NCBI RefSeq assembly: GCF_004769235.1
Contig: NZ_RQFG01000019.1
Coordinates: 496,001 to 560,000 of the forward strand
Direction of reading: 5' to 3'
Length of the DNA stretch: 64,000 nt
Source: Leptospira kanakyensis
Lineage (GTDB): Bacteria; Spirochaetota; Leptospiria; Leptospirales; Leptospiraceae
Part shown: one piece after another, positions 28,717-37,993 of the stretch
Layout of the letters: each line of letters opens with the position of its first letter
Numbering within the stretch: the stretch's first letter is position 1
Program-made: the position numbers and the translations under genes
Notes under the pieces: generated by a model
Database searches by the model: none
What the model was told of the DNA's origin: nothing
What the model saw: only the letters and a program-made list of their open reading frames with translations

Positions 28717-29535
28717 TTAAAGATATGCTTTTATAAGGGATAAATGGGAAATAAAACTTTCTTCCAATTCTTGTTTTTCTTTTCCGTATTGAAAAAGATT
28801 ACTTTCGGAATCTGTTTTTTTAGCCTTTTCTCCCAGAAACACTAGGGCTTCTGGGGATCTTGTGGTGACAATTGGAATAGAAAGTCCAGACAAATCCCAT
28901 TTAGTTTCTTTACCAAGAAATTCTTTTGCTTTATCGGCGCCAAACAATAACTTGGCGGATGATCCCAAAATCACAATGGATTTGATTCCATATTCTTCCA
29001 CAGTATCTTTTACATGAAATTTACAATTTTCAACTCTGGTTTGCCAATCGGAGTCTTTGGAATCCATATTCGAAAAATTACAAGCCGGGTATTCTTGGTA
29101 ATAAAATTCTTCAAAAGAAAACCCAAATACCTTTTGAATGAGTTCTCCCCAACTATTTTCCGTTAGTTTGTCTTTGAAAATTTGATTGGGTTTTGTTTTG
29201 GTAAACGGTTTTTCTTTCGGACTAGTGGCACCGGAATAATGTAAAACAAGGACAGGTTTTCTTCCTTTATGTAGAAACTGGCGTACACCACTCAGTTTTC
29301 CTTGGCAAAGAGTACAAGAAAAATTTATGAGATCCTTATTTTTTCTTTGGTTTTCTTTTTGTTGTTTTTTTTGGATTTCGATGGATTCGGGAACCTTAGA
29401 TTTCCAAGGAAATACAATGTCATTCGGGTCTTGTTCTTCTTGGAGCCGGTAAACAGAAATTGATTTGTTTTGGATTAAAAATTTTGTCTCTGTTAGAATA
29501 TCGGCAAAACGCCCTAATATTGATTTTTGATCCAT
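28717..29535 (-). CDS. Divergent uracil-DNA glycosylase-like protein with four conserved cysteines
   Basis: 272 residues. The N-terminal 70 are charged and poorly structured. Cys74 and Cys77 (FSCTLCQ), Cys152 (EYPACNF) and Cys171 (VENCKFH) match the spacing of the iron-sulfur cysteines of family 4 uracil-DNA glycosylases, and IVILGSSAKLLFGA fits the following strand-helix. The family's GEAPG motif reads HYSGATSP, and the HP motif near the end reads RSPEAL, so the usual catalytic residues are missing. It may be a DNA-binding relic, a repair protein with another chemistry, or a protein of different function on the same fold. It is just downstream of ntrX (1-base gap). Confidence 0.6.
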   Translation of the reverse strand: MDQKSILGRFADILTETKFLIQNKSISVYRLQEEQDPNDIVFPWKSKVPESIEIQKKQQKENQRKNKDLINFSCTLCQGKLSGVRQFLHKGRKPVLVLHYSGATSPKEKPFTKTKPNQIFKDKLTENSWGELIQKVFGFSFEEFYYQEYPACNFSNMDSKDSDWQTRVENCKFHVKDTVEEYGIKSIVILGSSAKLLFGADKAKEFLGKETKWDLSGLSIPIVTTRSPEALVFLGEKAKKTDSESNLFQYGKEKQELEESFISHLSLIKAYL

Positions 29536-29536
29536 A

Positions 29537-30889
29537 CTAACCTTCGTTCAATTGTTCCACAGATATATTTAAGGAACGTAATTTCCGATACAAATGAGTT
29601 CTTTCAATGCCTAATGCCTTGGAGGTTCTTGTCACATTCCCCTCACAAATTTGTAGGGTTTTGATGATGTATTGGCGCTCAAACTCTTCCTTGGCATGTT
29701 TCAAATCGCCTCGAGCCACCATTTCATTGGCTTTTTTAAATCCATGTAAGGCTTCCTTTACATCCTTCGCGCGGATGGTGTCCCCTGGAACCAGAATACT
29801 CAATCGTTCTAAAATATTTCCGAGTTCCCTTACATTTCCGGGCCAAAAATGCGTGGTGAGCGCATCGAGTCCCTCCCGGTCAATGGTTTTCGGAGAAAGT
29901 TTATTTTCCGAAATAGACTTTTTTAAATAATATTCTGCAAGTAAAGGAATGTCCAAATTTCTTTCGCGTAACGGAGGTAACTCTAATGGAATCACACTCA
30001 AAGCATAGTATAGGTCTTCTCGAAACCTTCCTTCACGGATGGCTTCTTCCACATTGGAATTGGTTGCGGCAATGATACGAACATCGACGGATATTGTATC
30101 TTTTCCCCCAACGCGTTCCAGTTTTTGTTCCAAAATTACCTTTAAAACTTTGGATTGGATGGAAAGTGGTAAATCACAAACCTCATCCAAAAACAAAGTT
30201 CCATTCCCGGCCGCTTCCCATTTTCCCATTTTGATTTCGGATTTGGTTTGGGTTCCGTGAACTTCATATCCAAATAACTCTTGTTCTAAGGTTTCCTCTG
30301 GAACCGCAGCACAATTGAATTCGATGTATGGTTCTGATTTTCTTTTGGAATTTTGATGGATGGCTCTTGCCGTTAATTCCTTTCCCGTTCCATTTTCGCC
30401 AAAAATAAAAACACGTGCATTGGTTTGTGCAGCTTGGAATATAGCAAACTTCACTCGTTTGATAGAAGCTGATTCTCCTAAAATTTCATCCACTTCCAGT
30501 TGGAATTCCGGAATTTCATGATCCTTGGTTTTTTCTAATGCTGATTCAATGGTTTGGATTACTTTTTCTATCGAAAGAGGTTTTTCTAAAAAATCAACAG
30601 CACCTTTTTTTGTAGCGTTGACAGCAAGTTCAATCGTTCCATGTCCCGAAATCATAACAATTGGCAAACTAGAATAGAGTTTTTTACATTCGTCTAAAAT
30701 GGTAAGTCCATCTTCTTTACCAACCCATACGTCAAGCAAAACAAGTGAAGGTCTTTCCTTTGCCAGTGCCTTTAATAAAGCTTTTCCATTTGCAAAATCT
30801 TCAACCGTGTAATCTTCATCTTCCAAAATCACTCGTAATGATTTTCGAATTTCTTTTTCATCATCCAAAATATAAATGAGTTTTTGCAT
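29537..30889 (-). CDS. NtrX-like response regulator with AAA+ domain but no GAFTGA motif
   Basis: 450 residues. The receiver domain (1-115) has acidic Asp9/Asp10, phospho-site Asp53 and Lys103. The AAA+ domain (about 135-370) has Walker A GENGTGKE (164-171), Walker B LFLDEVCDL (232-240) and RFREDLYYAL. A Fis-type helix-turn-helix (about 405-445) ends LGIERTHLYRKLRSL. Where sigma-54 activators carry GAFTGA, this protein has HGTQTK (211-216), so contact with sigma-54 is doubtful. It may act as a sigma-70-type repressor/activator, as for some alphaproteobacterial NtrX. It starts with a 1-base overlap (TAATG) after its kinase. Confidence 0.92.
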   Translation of the reverse strand: MQKLIYILDDEKEIRKSLRVILEDEDYTVEDFANGKALLKALAKERPSLVLLDVWVGKEDGLTILDECKKLYSSLPIVMISGHGTIELAVNATKKGAVDFLEKPLSIEKVIQTIESALEKTKDHEIPEFQLEVDEILGESASIKRVKFAIFQAAQTNARVFIFGENGTGKELTARAIHQNSKRKSEPYIEFNCAAVPEETLEQELFGYEVHGTQTKSEIKMGKWEAAGNGTLFLDEVCDLPLSIQSKVLKVILEQKLERVGGKDTISVDVRIIAATNSNVEEAIREGRFREDLYYALSVIPLELPPLRERNLDIPLLAEYYLKKSISENKLSPKTIDREGLDALTTHFWPGNVRELGNILERLSILVPGDTIRAKDVKEALHGFKKANEMVARGDLKHAKEEFERQYIIKTLQICEGNVTRTSKALGIERTHLYRKLRSLNISVEQLNEG

Positions 30890-32712
30890 TAGTGACTATC
30901 CAACGGAAGTTCAATTCTAAATTTACAACCACCTAATTTAGAATTTTCTACAACGATATGACCATGATGGTCAATGATTGTTTTTTGAACAATGGCAAGC
31001 CCAATGCCTGACCCATGATTTTCCTTAGTTGAAAAATAGGGTTCAAATATCTTTTCCTTCCATTCCTCTTTGAGTCCAGGACCTGAGTCATCGATTTCAA
31101 TCACAATCGACTTTCTGAGAGCCTTTTTTTGTAACTTGGACATGATTCGGATTTTTTTTCGTTTGAGACTTAAAATGTCCATTTCCTCTTTCGGATTTTC
31201 TGCCGATTGGATTGCCTCAACTGCATTTTTAATAAGGTTATTGATCACTCCGAGAAACAACCTTTTATCCAAAAAAACTTCCGGTAAATTCTCAGCTAAT
31301 TTAAGTTCAAATTCAATATCCGTTGTATCTCGAAACAAAGCAAAAGCCTCTTCCAAAATTGGATTTAATTTTTGGTTGATAAGTACTGGCACAGGCATTC
31401 TTGCAAATTCACTAAACTCTTTTACAAGATGTTCGAGGACTCGCACTTGGCCAATGATGGTTTCTGTAGCATCAAAAATGACGGATTCTAAATTCTCAGA
31501 TTTTGGATTTTGGAATTTTCTTTGGATCCTTTGAGCGGAAAGTTGGATGGGTGTGAGTGGGTTCTTAATTTCATGTGCCATCCGCTGCGCCACTTCTTTC
31601 CAAGCAGCAATCCTTTGGGTATGCATCAACTCTTCAGACTTCGCATCCAAATCGCTCACCATTTGGTTGAAACTATCAATCAGAATTCCCATCTCCCCCT
31701 CTTCTGTTTTTTCCAATCGAATGTCAGAATCACCTAACGAAACTTTTTTGGTGGCATTGGCCAAATTGATGATAGGGCGGGAAATTCTTCTCGCAAACAA
31801 AAAAGAAAACAAAATGGCTATGAGAAACATAGCGAATGAAAAAGAGGCTATGGTGATTCGAACACTAAAGGGAATTTTTTCTTTCCAAAGGCTTACCTTT
31901 TCATATGTAGAAGTTGCGTTTACAATATTTAAAACATCTGACTCCATCCCTTTGTGAATTCTCTGCCCAACATAAACTTCCCTACTTTCATCCAAAAAAA
32001 ACTTACAAAATAAATAAGACCGGTCACTCAAATACAAACGTGAAGTATAAATTCCAGGTCGTTTTGATTCCAAAAACTCAAGACCTAAAATGTGCCGATA
32101 CACTCCTTTGGATTCAAAACTAAGAATCCCCGATGAAACAAAACCCAGATAATATTCGTTTTTTTCAAAGAGTCCATTTTCAATGCCTTTTTGAAAAACA
32201 ATAAATCCATCGGATTTTTGTCCTTTCAATCGAGAACGTAAAATACTTACCTTTTCTATGAATTCAGATTCAATTTCCTTTTCTTCATTTTGAACAATAA
32301 GGTTTGCCGACCTAAGTGCATTGGAAATATCAACCCTGTAAAAACCCTCAATCAGCCTTCCGGTTAAGTTGGAAGAAAGTATAAAAATCGGTAGAGAAGG
32401 AACAAGAGCCACAAACAAAAAAGCAAGCGTTAGACGATACCTAATAGAACTTCGAATTTTTCCGGTTTCTCTATTTCGGCGATTCCGATAAACATAACTT
32501 AAGATTAATGAAAGGATAAAAAACGGAATTAAAATGAATACATACGTATCCAACTTGGAGAAAAAAGAAATATCTTCTTCTTCTCTAAAAAAAACCAACT
32601 CAGAAAAGCCAACAGAGATTCCTAAGGTAAGGAAAAAAATAAAAATATCACGTAAATAATATCTGCTTTCATCAGACAAACGTGGAATGAGTTTGAATAT
32701 CCTAATTGGCAT
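30889..32712 (-). CDS. NtrY-like membrane sensor histidine kinase
   Basis: About 607 residues from the ATG at 32712, which lies 11 bases inside ptsH; a start at 32733 is also open. Membrane helices lie in the first 110 residues and near 285-305, framing an extracytoplasmic sensor region. A HAMP domain (about 310-360) follows, then the H-box MAHEIKNPLTPIQL with His near 380, N-box LGVINNLIKNAVEAI, and G-boxes IDDSGPGL and HGSGIGLAIV. All kinase motifs are intact. It is coupled to the NtrX-like regulator, so the pair forms a two-component system; the signal is unknown. Confidence 0.92.
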   Translation of the reverse strand: MPIRIFKLIPRLSDESRYYLRDIFIFFLTLGISVGFSELVFFREEEDISFFSKLDTYVFILIPFFILSLILSYVYRNRRNRETGKIRSSIRYRLTLAFLFVALVPSLPIFILSSNLTGRLIEGFYRVDISNALRSANLIVQNEEKEIESEFIEKVSILRSRLKGQKSDGFIVFQKGIENGLFEKNEYYLGFVSSGILSFESKGVYRHILGLEFLESKRPGIYTSRLYLSDRSYLFCKFFLDESREVYVGQRIHKGMESDVLNIVNATSTYEKVSLWKEKIPFSVRITIASFSFAMFLIAILFSFLFARRISRPIINLANATKKVSLGDSDIRLEKTEEGEMGILIDSFNQMVSDLDAKSEELMHTQRIAAWKEVAQRMAHEIKNPLTPIQLSAQRIQRKFQNPKSENLESVIFDATETIIGQVRVLEHLVKEFSEFARMPVPVLINQKLNPILEEAFALFRDTTDIEFELKLAENLPEVFLDKRLFLGVINNLIKNAVEAIQSAENPKEEMDILSLKRKKIRIMSKLQKKALRKSIVIEIDDSGPGLKEEWKEKIFEPYFSTKENHGSGIGLAIVQKTIIDHHGHIVVENSKLGGCKFRIELPLDSH

Positions 32713-32977
32713 TGGTTTCAAAATTACGACCAACCAAAGCTTCTAAAGCAAGAAGAGCCTCCTCTTCTCTTTTCCCATCAGCCTTTACAGAAAACTCGGT
32801 TCCAGGTCCAAGTGCTAACATCATAAGTCCCATGATGGATTTGCCATTGACTTCTATATCGTCTTTAATGACAAAAATTTCACAAGGGAAACTAGCTGCC
32901 ATCTTCACAAATAATGAAGCAGGCCTTGCATGTAGCCCCGTACTATCTTCTCTAATCTTTAGCTGGATTTGTTTCAA
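32702..32977 (-). CDS. ptsH: HPr-like phosphocarrier protein
   Basis: 91 residues with the active-site His16 in GLHARPAS and the regulatory Ser47 in NGKSIMGLM, the target of HprK. The start is TTG at 32977, inside the end of hprK (26-base overlap). No Enzyme I or sugar permease is seen in the window, which fits the regulatory-only HPr systems of spirochaetes. The 3' end overlaps ntrY, so HprK, HPr and NtrY are tightly co-translated. Confidence 0.94.
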   Translation of the reverse strand: MKQIQLKIREDSTGLHARPASLFVKMAASFPCEIFVIKDDIEVNGKSIMGLMMLALGPGTEFSVKADGKREEEALLALEALVGRNFETNAN

Positions 32978-33920
32978 TGGAATTCTGTTGGATATAAGTA
33001 TTTAGTTTATTTGAAAATTCTTTGGCGCTGTTTTTTCCCATTTTGCGTAAACGTTGGTTCATTGCTGCCGTTTCTACAATGATAGGAATGTTTCTTCCAG
33101 GTTTGACAGGAATTTCAATATATGGAACAGAAACTCCTAAAATTTCTTCCATACTCTGTTCAATTCCAGTCCTTTCATATTCACCAGAAGTTTGTTCTTC
33201 CCATTCTTTTAAGTTGATGATCAGTTCAATGAGTTTGTGATCTCTAACCGATCCAACACCAAACAGATCTTTGATGTTTAAAATTCCCAGGCCTCTAATC
33301 TCCATATGGTGACGAAGTAAATCAGAACAAGATCCAATCAGATAACTTTCACTGAGTCTCCGAATCTCCACCATATCATCAGCCACAAGCCTATGCCCAC
33401 GTTCAATCAGTTCAAGGGCAGTTTCACTTTTACCCACACCAGAACGACCCGTAAGCAAAGTTCCAATTCCAAAAACCTCAATGAGTACACCATGACGCAT
33501 TGTTCTTGGTGCAAGAGCGCGATCTAAAATTTGAGAAATAAGTGTGATGAATCTATGTGTGGCAATTTCTGTTTTAAAAAGCGGAATGCCTTTGGTTTTG
33601 GCTCTTTCTACAAAAGGAATTTGTGGTTCATTTCCATGAGTATAAATAATACAATTCAAATGGAATTCAAAAAACTTCTCCGTGATTTCATGGAGTTTGT
33701 CTTCTGATAAAGAATTGAGATAAGCCCATTCCCCTTTACCTAAAATCTGAATGCGATCATTGGCAAAAAAATCAAAAAATCCAGTGAGCGATAATCCAGG
33801 ACGATTGATTTCTGCATTGTTGATCCGATTCGATAACCCGGCTTCTCCCGTGATCAAATTCAATTGTAGATCTTCATGATCTCTTAAAATTGTATCAACT
33901 GTGATCCCTGGAACTGGCAT
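32952..33920 (-). CDS. hprK: HPr kinase/phosphorylase
   Basis: Phosphorylates and dephosphorylates HPr on the regulatory Ser. 322 residues: an N-terminal DRTGG-like domain (about 1-130), Walker A LLTGRSGVGKSETALEL (about 153-169), VADDMVEI, and the family signature MEIRGLGILNIKDLFG (about 206-221). ATG start 4 bases after rpoN. It links carbon or phosphate status to whatever HPr controls here. Confidence 0.96.
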   Translation of the reverse strand: MPVPGITVDTILRDHEDLQLNLITGEAGLSNRINNAEINRPGLSLTGFFDFFANDRIQILGKGEWAYLNSLSEDKLHEITEKFFEFHLNCIIYTHGNEPQIPFVERAKTKGIPLFKTEIATHRFITLISQILDRALAPRTMRHGVLIEVFGIGTLLTGRSGVGKSETALELIERGHRLVADDMVEIRRLSESYLIGSCSDLLRHHMEIRGLGILNIKDLFGVGSVRDHKLIELIINLKEWEEQTSGEYERTGIEQSMEEILGVSVPYIEIPVKPGRNIPIIVETAAMNQRLRKMGKNSAKEFSNKLNTYIQQNSIETNPAKD

Positions 33921-33924
33921 TGGA

Positions 33925-35346
33925 TTACCCCTTTAGAGAACTGATTCTCTTCCTTTCATTAGAAGGAAGGATTCTTAAGACCTTTCTATATTTTGCAACC
34001 GTACGCCTTGCAATTTCAATTCCTTTTTTCTCCATAAGTTCAACGATATCTTGATCTGATAAAGGATTGTTTTCGTCTTCATCCTTCACCAAATTACGAA
34101 TGATCTCATGGATTTTTTTAGAACTTTCTTTGCCTCCTTCTGTTGATTTAACCCCAGAAGAAAAAAACCATTTGAGTTCAAAAATCCCCCAAGTGGTTTG
34201 GACATATTTATTCGTTGTTATACGAGAGATTGTAGATTCATGTAAGTTTAATTTTTCAGCAACTTCCTTTAAGGTAAGTGGTTTGATAAATCCAATTCCT
34301 CCGCGAAAAAAATCGACCTGAAAATCAATGATACAACTGACAACTCTTTGTAATGTTTGTCTTCTTTGTTGGATGGAACGAATGAGCCACTGCGCCGAAC
34401 TAAATTTTGTTTGGAAATATTCCTTTTCTTTTGGTGGCAATTTTTGATTCAAAAGTTCCCTGTATTCTTCCTGGATCGAAAGTTTAGGCAACCACTCATC
34501 GTTTATAAAGATATTAAATTCGTTTCCTACGGTCTTTACAACTACGTCTGCCACAACATAATCAATTTTCCGGCCTTGGTAGGTTGTGGCTGGATAAGGT
34601 TCTAATTTTTTAATTAGTCTTGCTAAACTTAAAATTTCTTCTTCGGTAATTTTTAGATTCTTTGCTATTTTTTTATAATCTACCTTTTCTAGGTCGGATA
34701 AAAATTCACCAATCAACTGGTGTAAAAGATGGTTATCCGGAAAAAGAATTTTTCCTTGGATGAGAAGGGTTTCTTGCATATCCTTCGCCCCAATTCCAAT
34801 GGGATCAAGTTCGTTAACAACTTGCAACACTCGCCGAACCTTTGTTTCAGGGTATCCCATTTCTTTAGAAACAACTGCCAAGTCGTCTGTGATAAATCCT
34901 TTATCGTCAATCATACTGATAAGGACTTCACCAATTTCAAACTCCAACTTAGTTAGTTTGATTAGTCGTAATTGATTCAGTAAATGTTCTTCTAAGGTTT
35001 CCCCACGAGTTGAGGATTCAATGTATTTTTGGTTTCTGTCACTAGCTTCCGTATCATAAGAACGTGGCCCCTCTAAAGAATAAGAGTCCTGCCAATTGAC
35101 ATCGGTACTTTTTTCATGATTTAGTTTTTCTAAACGTTTTACTTCATCGATAGAAAAAAGTTCCGGCATTTTGGTTTTTTCATCCACTCCGACTTCATCC
35201 AAAAGAGGATTTTCCAAAAGTTCATTTTGGATTTTGTCAGAAAGTTCTAAAGTGGATAAAGACAAAAGTTCAATGGACTGACGTAAGTCCTGGGTCATCA
35301 CTAATTTTTGCGTTTGGCGTTGTGAAAGTGAAGCCCCGAGTTTCAT
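33925..35346 (-). CDS. rpoN: RNA polymerase sigma-54 factor
   Basis: 473 residues. Region I starts with LSQRQTQKLVMTQDLRQSI; the core-binding region spans about 105-300; a helix-turn-helix (KEVAEKLNLHESTISRITT) and the RpoN box ARRTVAKYRKVL near the C-terminus recognise the -24/-12 promoter. All regions are present, so it should be active with proper activators. Starts directly after lptB; the order lptC-lptA-lptB-rpoN-(HPr genes) is like that of Proteobacteria. Confidence 0.96.
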   Translation of the reverse strand: MKLGASLSQRQTQKLVMTQDLRQSIELLSLSTLELSDKIQNELLENPLLDEVGVDEKTKMPELFSIDEVKRLEKLNHEKSTDVNWQDSYSLEGPRSYDTEASDRNQKYIESSTRGETLEEHLLNQLRLIKLTKLEFEIGEVLISMIDDKGFITDDLAVVSKEMGYPETKVRRVLQVVNELDPIGIGAKDMQETLLIQGKILFPDNHLLHQLIGEFLSDLEKVDYKKIAKNLKITEEEILSLARLIKKLEPYPATTYQGRKIDYVVADVVVKTVGNEFNIFINDEWLPKLSIQEEYRELLNQKLPPKEKEYFQTKFSSAQWLIRSIQQRRQTLQRVVSCIIDFQVDFFRGGIGFIKPLTLKEVAEKLNLHESTISRITTNKYVQTTWGIFELKWFFSSGVKSTEGGKESSKKIHEIIRNLVKDEDENNPLSDQDIVELMEKKGIEIARRTVAKYRKVLRILPSNERKRISSLKG

Positions 35347-36120
35347 TTATAGTTTAAAATCCTCACCTAAGTAAATTCTTCTAGTTTCAGGATCGTTTAT
35401 CAAATCATCAGCAGTCCCAGAAATTAAAATTCGTCCGCTGTACATGATATAAGCTCTATCAGTAATTTTCAATGTTTCTCTTACGTTATGGTCTGTGATT
35501 AAAATCCCAAGCCCTCTCTCTTTTAGAGATTGAATTACGTTTTGAATGTCTTTGACGGCAATCGGATCCACACCAGCAAACGGTTCATCGAGTAAAATAA
35601 AATCTGGATTGGTAACAAGAGCTCTTGCAATTTCACAACGTCTCCTTTCACCACCGGACAAAGTGTACCCTTTTTGGTTCGCCACTCGCATGATCTGTAA
35701 TTCCATAAGGAGTTCATCCCGGCGACGAATGATTTCATCACCTGGCAAATTCATTGTTTCTAAAATGGCTTCTAAGTTTTCAGCAACTGTTAGTTTACGA
35801 AAGATACTTGCTTCTTGCGCCAAATAACCAACGCCCATCCTTGCTCGGATATGCATGGGAGCTTTTGTCAGATCTTCATTATCAATAAAAACATGGCCTT
35901 CATCAGGAGTGACAAAACCAACACTCATATAAAAACTAGTTGTTTTTCCTGCCCCATTTGGACCTAGGAGACCAACAATTTCGCCTTTTCTAATATAAAA
36001 ACTAACACCATCTACAACCTTACGTTTGTTATAGATTTTTACTAAATTTTCCATCCGAAATGTTTTTACATTCGGATCCTTCTCTTTTTGGATTGTTTGT
36101 GTTTTACTTTTTTTCGCCAT
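35347..36120 (-). CDS. lptB: LPS export ABC transporter ATP-binding protein LptB
   Basis: 257 residues. Walker [17 protein letters not shown]-loop in [13 protein letters not shown], signature [15 protein letters not shown] and Walker [14 protein letters not shown]. The extra motif [10 protein letters not shown] is typical of LptB. Drives LPS extraction from the inner membrane with LptF/G, which are not in this window. An N-terminal tail of about 20 residues precedes the usual start. Overlaps the lptA-like gene by 17 bases, with AAGG upstream of the ATG. Confidence 0.95.
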   Translation of the reverse strand: MAKKSKTQTIQKEKDPNVKTFRMENLVKIYNKRKVVDGVSFYIRKGEIVGLLGPNGAGKTTSFYMSVGFVTPDEGHVFIDNEDLTKAPMHIRARMGVGYLAQEASIFRKLTVAENLEAILETMNLPGDEIIRRRDELLMELQIMRVANQKGYTLSGGERRRCEIARALVTNPDFILLDEPFAGVDPIAVKDIQNVIQSLKERGLGILITDHNVRETLKITDRAYIMYSGRILISGTADDLINDPETRRIYLGEDFKL

Positions 36121-37444
36121 TCGGTATTACCTTAAGCCCATCCGTGAGGAAGGCCTTGTCCGACTTGGGAAAGAGAATGATCTTTCCCGCTGAAACCTTG
36201 GTATTGTCTTTGACAAGAGTAGGATTTCCTTCCATCACCAATTCATCTCGTTTTTCATGATACGTTGCATATTCACCAGTGGCAGTCGCGGTTTGGGTTT
36301 CCACCTGAACATTACCTCGTGCGACTACCTCAAAACGTTCATCAAATCTTTCTAAAAAAACAGCAGTTAACTGGCCTCTTTCACTTAATTCTTTTTTGTC
36401 CAAAAAAACAATCCGGGGGTTTTCCGTTAAATAAGAATAACCTTTGTCTTTGTCATAGGAAAGTAATCCACCTTCCATTCGATATCCATTGTCACGATCC
36501 AAATAACTTACATTTCCTGTAGCCTTAATATCTTTATTATTACGGCGGCTTTCTAAAAGGTTGGCTTTAAATTCAGAACTCGTTCGATACATAAAGGCAT
36601 CCCCATTCATGGATGTAATGGTTTCCTTCCCTTTGTTCTGGTGGGTTAGAGTTTTTCCCGTAAACAAAGTAACCACTCGTTCTTTGGTTGTGGTGTCTTT
36701 TTCTTTATCTTTTTTATTCTCGTATGACACTTGATAAATGGTAGCATCTCCATCCAACTGGATACTTCCTTCTTTTACAAAGTAAGACAAGGTTTTGCCG
36801 ATGAGAAATCGATTTTCAGAAAACAAAAAAGGTTCCCCAGCCAAATCAATCCGATCCTCTTTTTCTGAAAATACCGCATCCTCACCAAACACCTGGAATT
36901 CATCAGAAGTTACCACTACCTTACCCGCAAGATTGGTTTTCGCTTCTTCTAAGTAGCGAACAATGGATTGGCATTGGATTTTTACAACTTTTCCGTCTTT
37001 TTTTTGGTTGAGAACTGGGTTATTTTCTAAACTAACCGTTCCCGCCATTTTATCATAAACACCTTTTGATGCAGTGAGAGTCACACCGTTTTGGAAGTCT
37101 TCGACAACAACCTGTCCTTTTAGATTTCCAATGAGTGCATCTTCCCCGATGATTTCAATTTCCCTAGCACTCAGTTTGATGGTTTTATGCATAATATAAG
37201 CACCACCACCTAAAACAAACACCTTTACCGGAAATCCGTTGATGGTGCGTTCTTCTTGGGTAAGGCTACTCCCTCCCCAAATTACAGGAATTTTATCCTT
37301 TTTATCTTTCTTTTTTTCAGGAGAAAAAATAGAATTTTCTTTTTTTAACAAATCTTCCGAGCCGTATAACACCGGTATTGGTGATGGATTCGCTCGAAGG
37401 ACAGAAACAAAAAAACAGAAAAATAAAATTTGTTTTTTCATCAT
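36104..37444 (-). CDS. LptA/OstA-like periplasmic LPS transport protein, expanded
   Basis: 446 residues with a signal peptide (about 1-18). The mature part repeats the beta-jellyroll pattern of OstA/LptA (for example [48 protein letters not shown] and [22 protein letters not shown]). It is more than twice the size of the Escherichia LptA (185), so it may contain two or three such repeats and form a longer bridge by itself. Coupled to lptC by ATGA. Confidence 0.88.
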   Translation of the reverse strand: MMKKQILFFCFFVSVLRANPSPIPVLYGSEDLLKKENSIFSPEKKKDKKDKIPVIWGGSSLTQEERTINGFPVKVFVLGGGAYIMHKTIKLSAREIEIIGEDALIGNLKGQVVVEDFQNGVTLTASKGVYDKMAGTVSLENNPVLNQKKDGKVVKIQCQSIVRYLEEAKTNLAGKVVVTSDEFQVFGEDAVFSEKEDRIDLAGEPFLFSENRFLIGKTLSYFVKEGSIQLDGDATIYQVSYENKKDKEKDTTTKERVVTLFTGKTLTHQNKGKETITSMNGDAFMYRTSSEFKANLLESRRNNKDIKATGNVSYLDRDNGYRMEGGLLSYDKDKGYSYLTENPRIVFLDKKELSERGQLTAVFLERFDERFEVVARGNVQVETQTATATGEYATYHEKRDELVMEGNPTLVKDNTKVSAGKIILFPKSDKAFLTDGLKVIPNGEKK

Positions 37445-37983
37445 TTATCCTTCAGGGGATTACTACCACCCACAGTCACAGCTTTTGGTTGGATGATGGT
37501 AAACTTATTTAGGCTTTTATCGGCACGCAGTCCTTTCCCACGAATGGTGGTTCCATCAGAATAAACAAGGACATCATCTTCCGAAGATAATGTTTTATCA
37601 TCCAAGTTATAAGTAAGAGATTCCGACTCTATATATTTACCATCATTGGTTTTTAATTTAACCTTCCCACTGAGGACTACCGTTTTTGTGGAGTGGTTGA
37701 TTTCCCCTCGGTCTCCAGTCATTGCAGAGGTGACGTTTCCCTTTTCCAATTGTTTGAATTCAAATCCATACACGATAGTTTTGTTTTCTTTAGGAAATAT
37801 ATATGATTCGTCTCCTTTTAGTTTCCATTCCAATTCGCCCGATTCCTTGTAAGAAGAACGAGAAAAATTACGCATAGAAACCATCGAACCTGATTCTTTT
37901 TCGACTTCAATGCGAAGGTATTCTTTATCTTTACAGCTAACAATCGCTAAAAGATAAATTGGAAAAATCAACCTTCGCATCAT
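37441..37983 (-). CDS. lptC: LptC-like LPS export lipoprotein
   Basis: 180 residues. Where other LptC proteins have a membrane anchor, this one has a lipoprotein signal (LIFPIYLLAIVSC), so it is probably lipid-anchored. The rest has the single OstA-like jellyroll of LptC, with GDRGEINHSTKTVVLSGKV and YIESESLTYNLDDKTLSSED. It transfers LPS from LptBFG to LptA. Start ATG at 37983, 10 bases after kdsA. Confidence 0.85.
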   Translation of the reverse strand: MMRRLIFPIYLLAIVSCKDKEYLRIEVEKESGSMVSMRNFSRSSYKESGELEWKLKGDESYIFPKENKTIVYGFEFKQLEKGNVTSAMTGDRGEINHSTKTVVLSGKVKLKTNDGKYIESESLTYNLDDKTLSSEDDVLVYSDGTTIRGKGLRADKSLNKFTIIQPKAVTVGGSNPLKDK

Positions 37984-37993
37984 AAAAGATACT

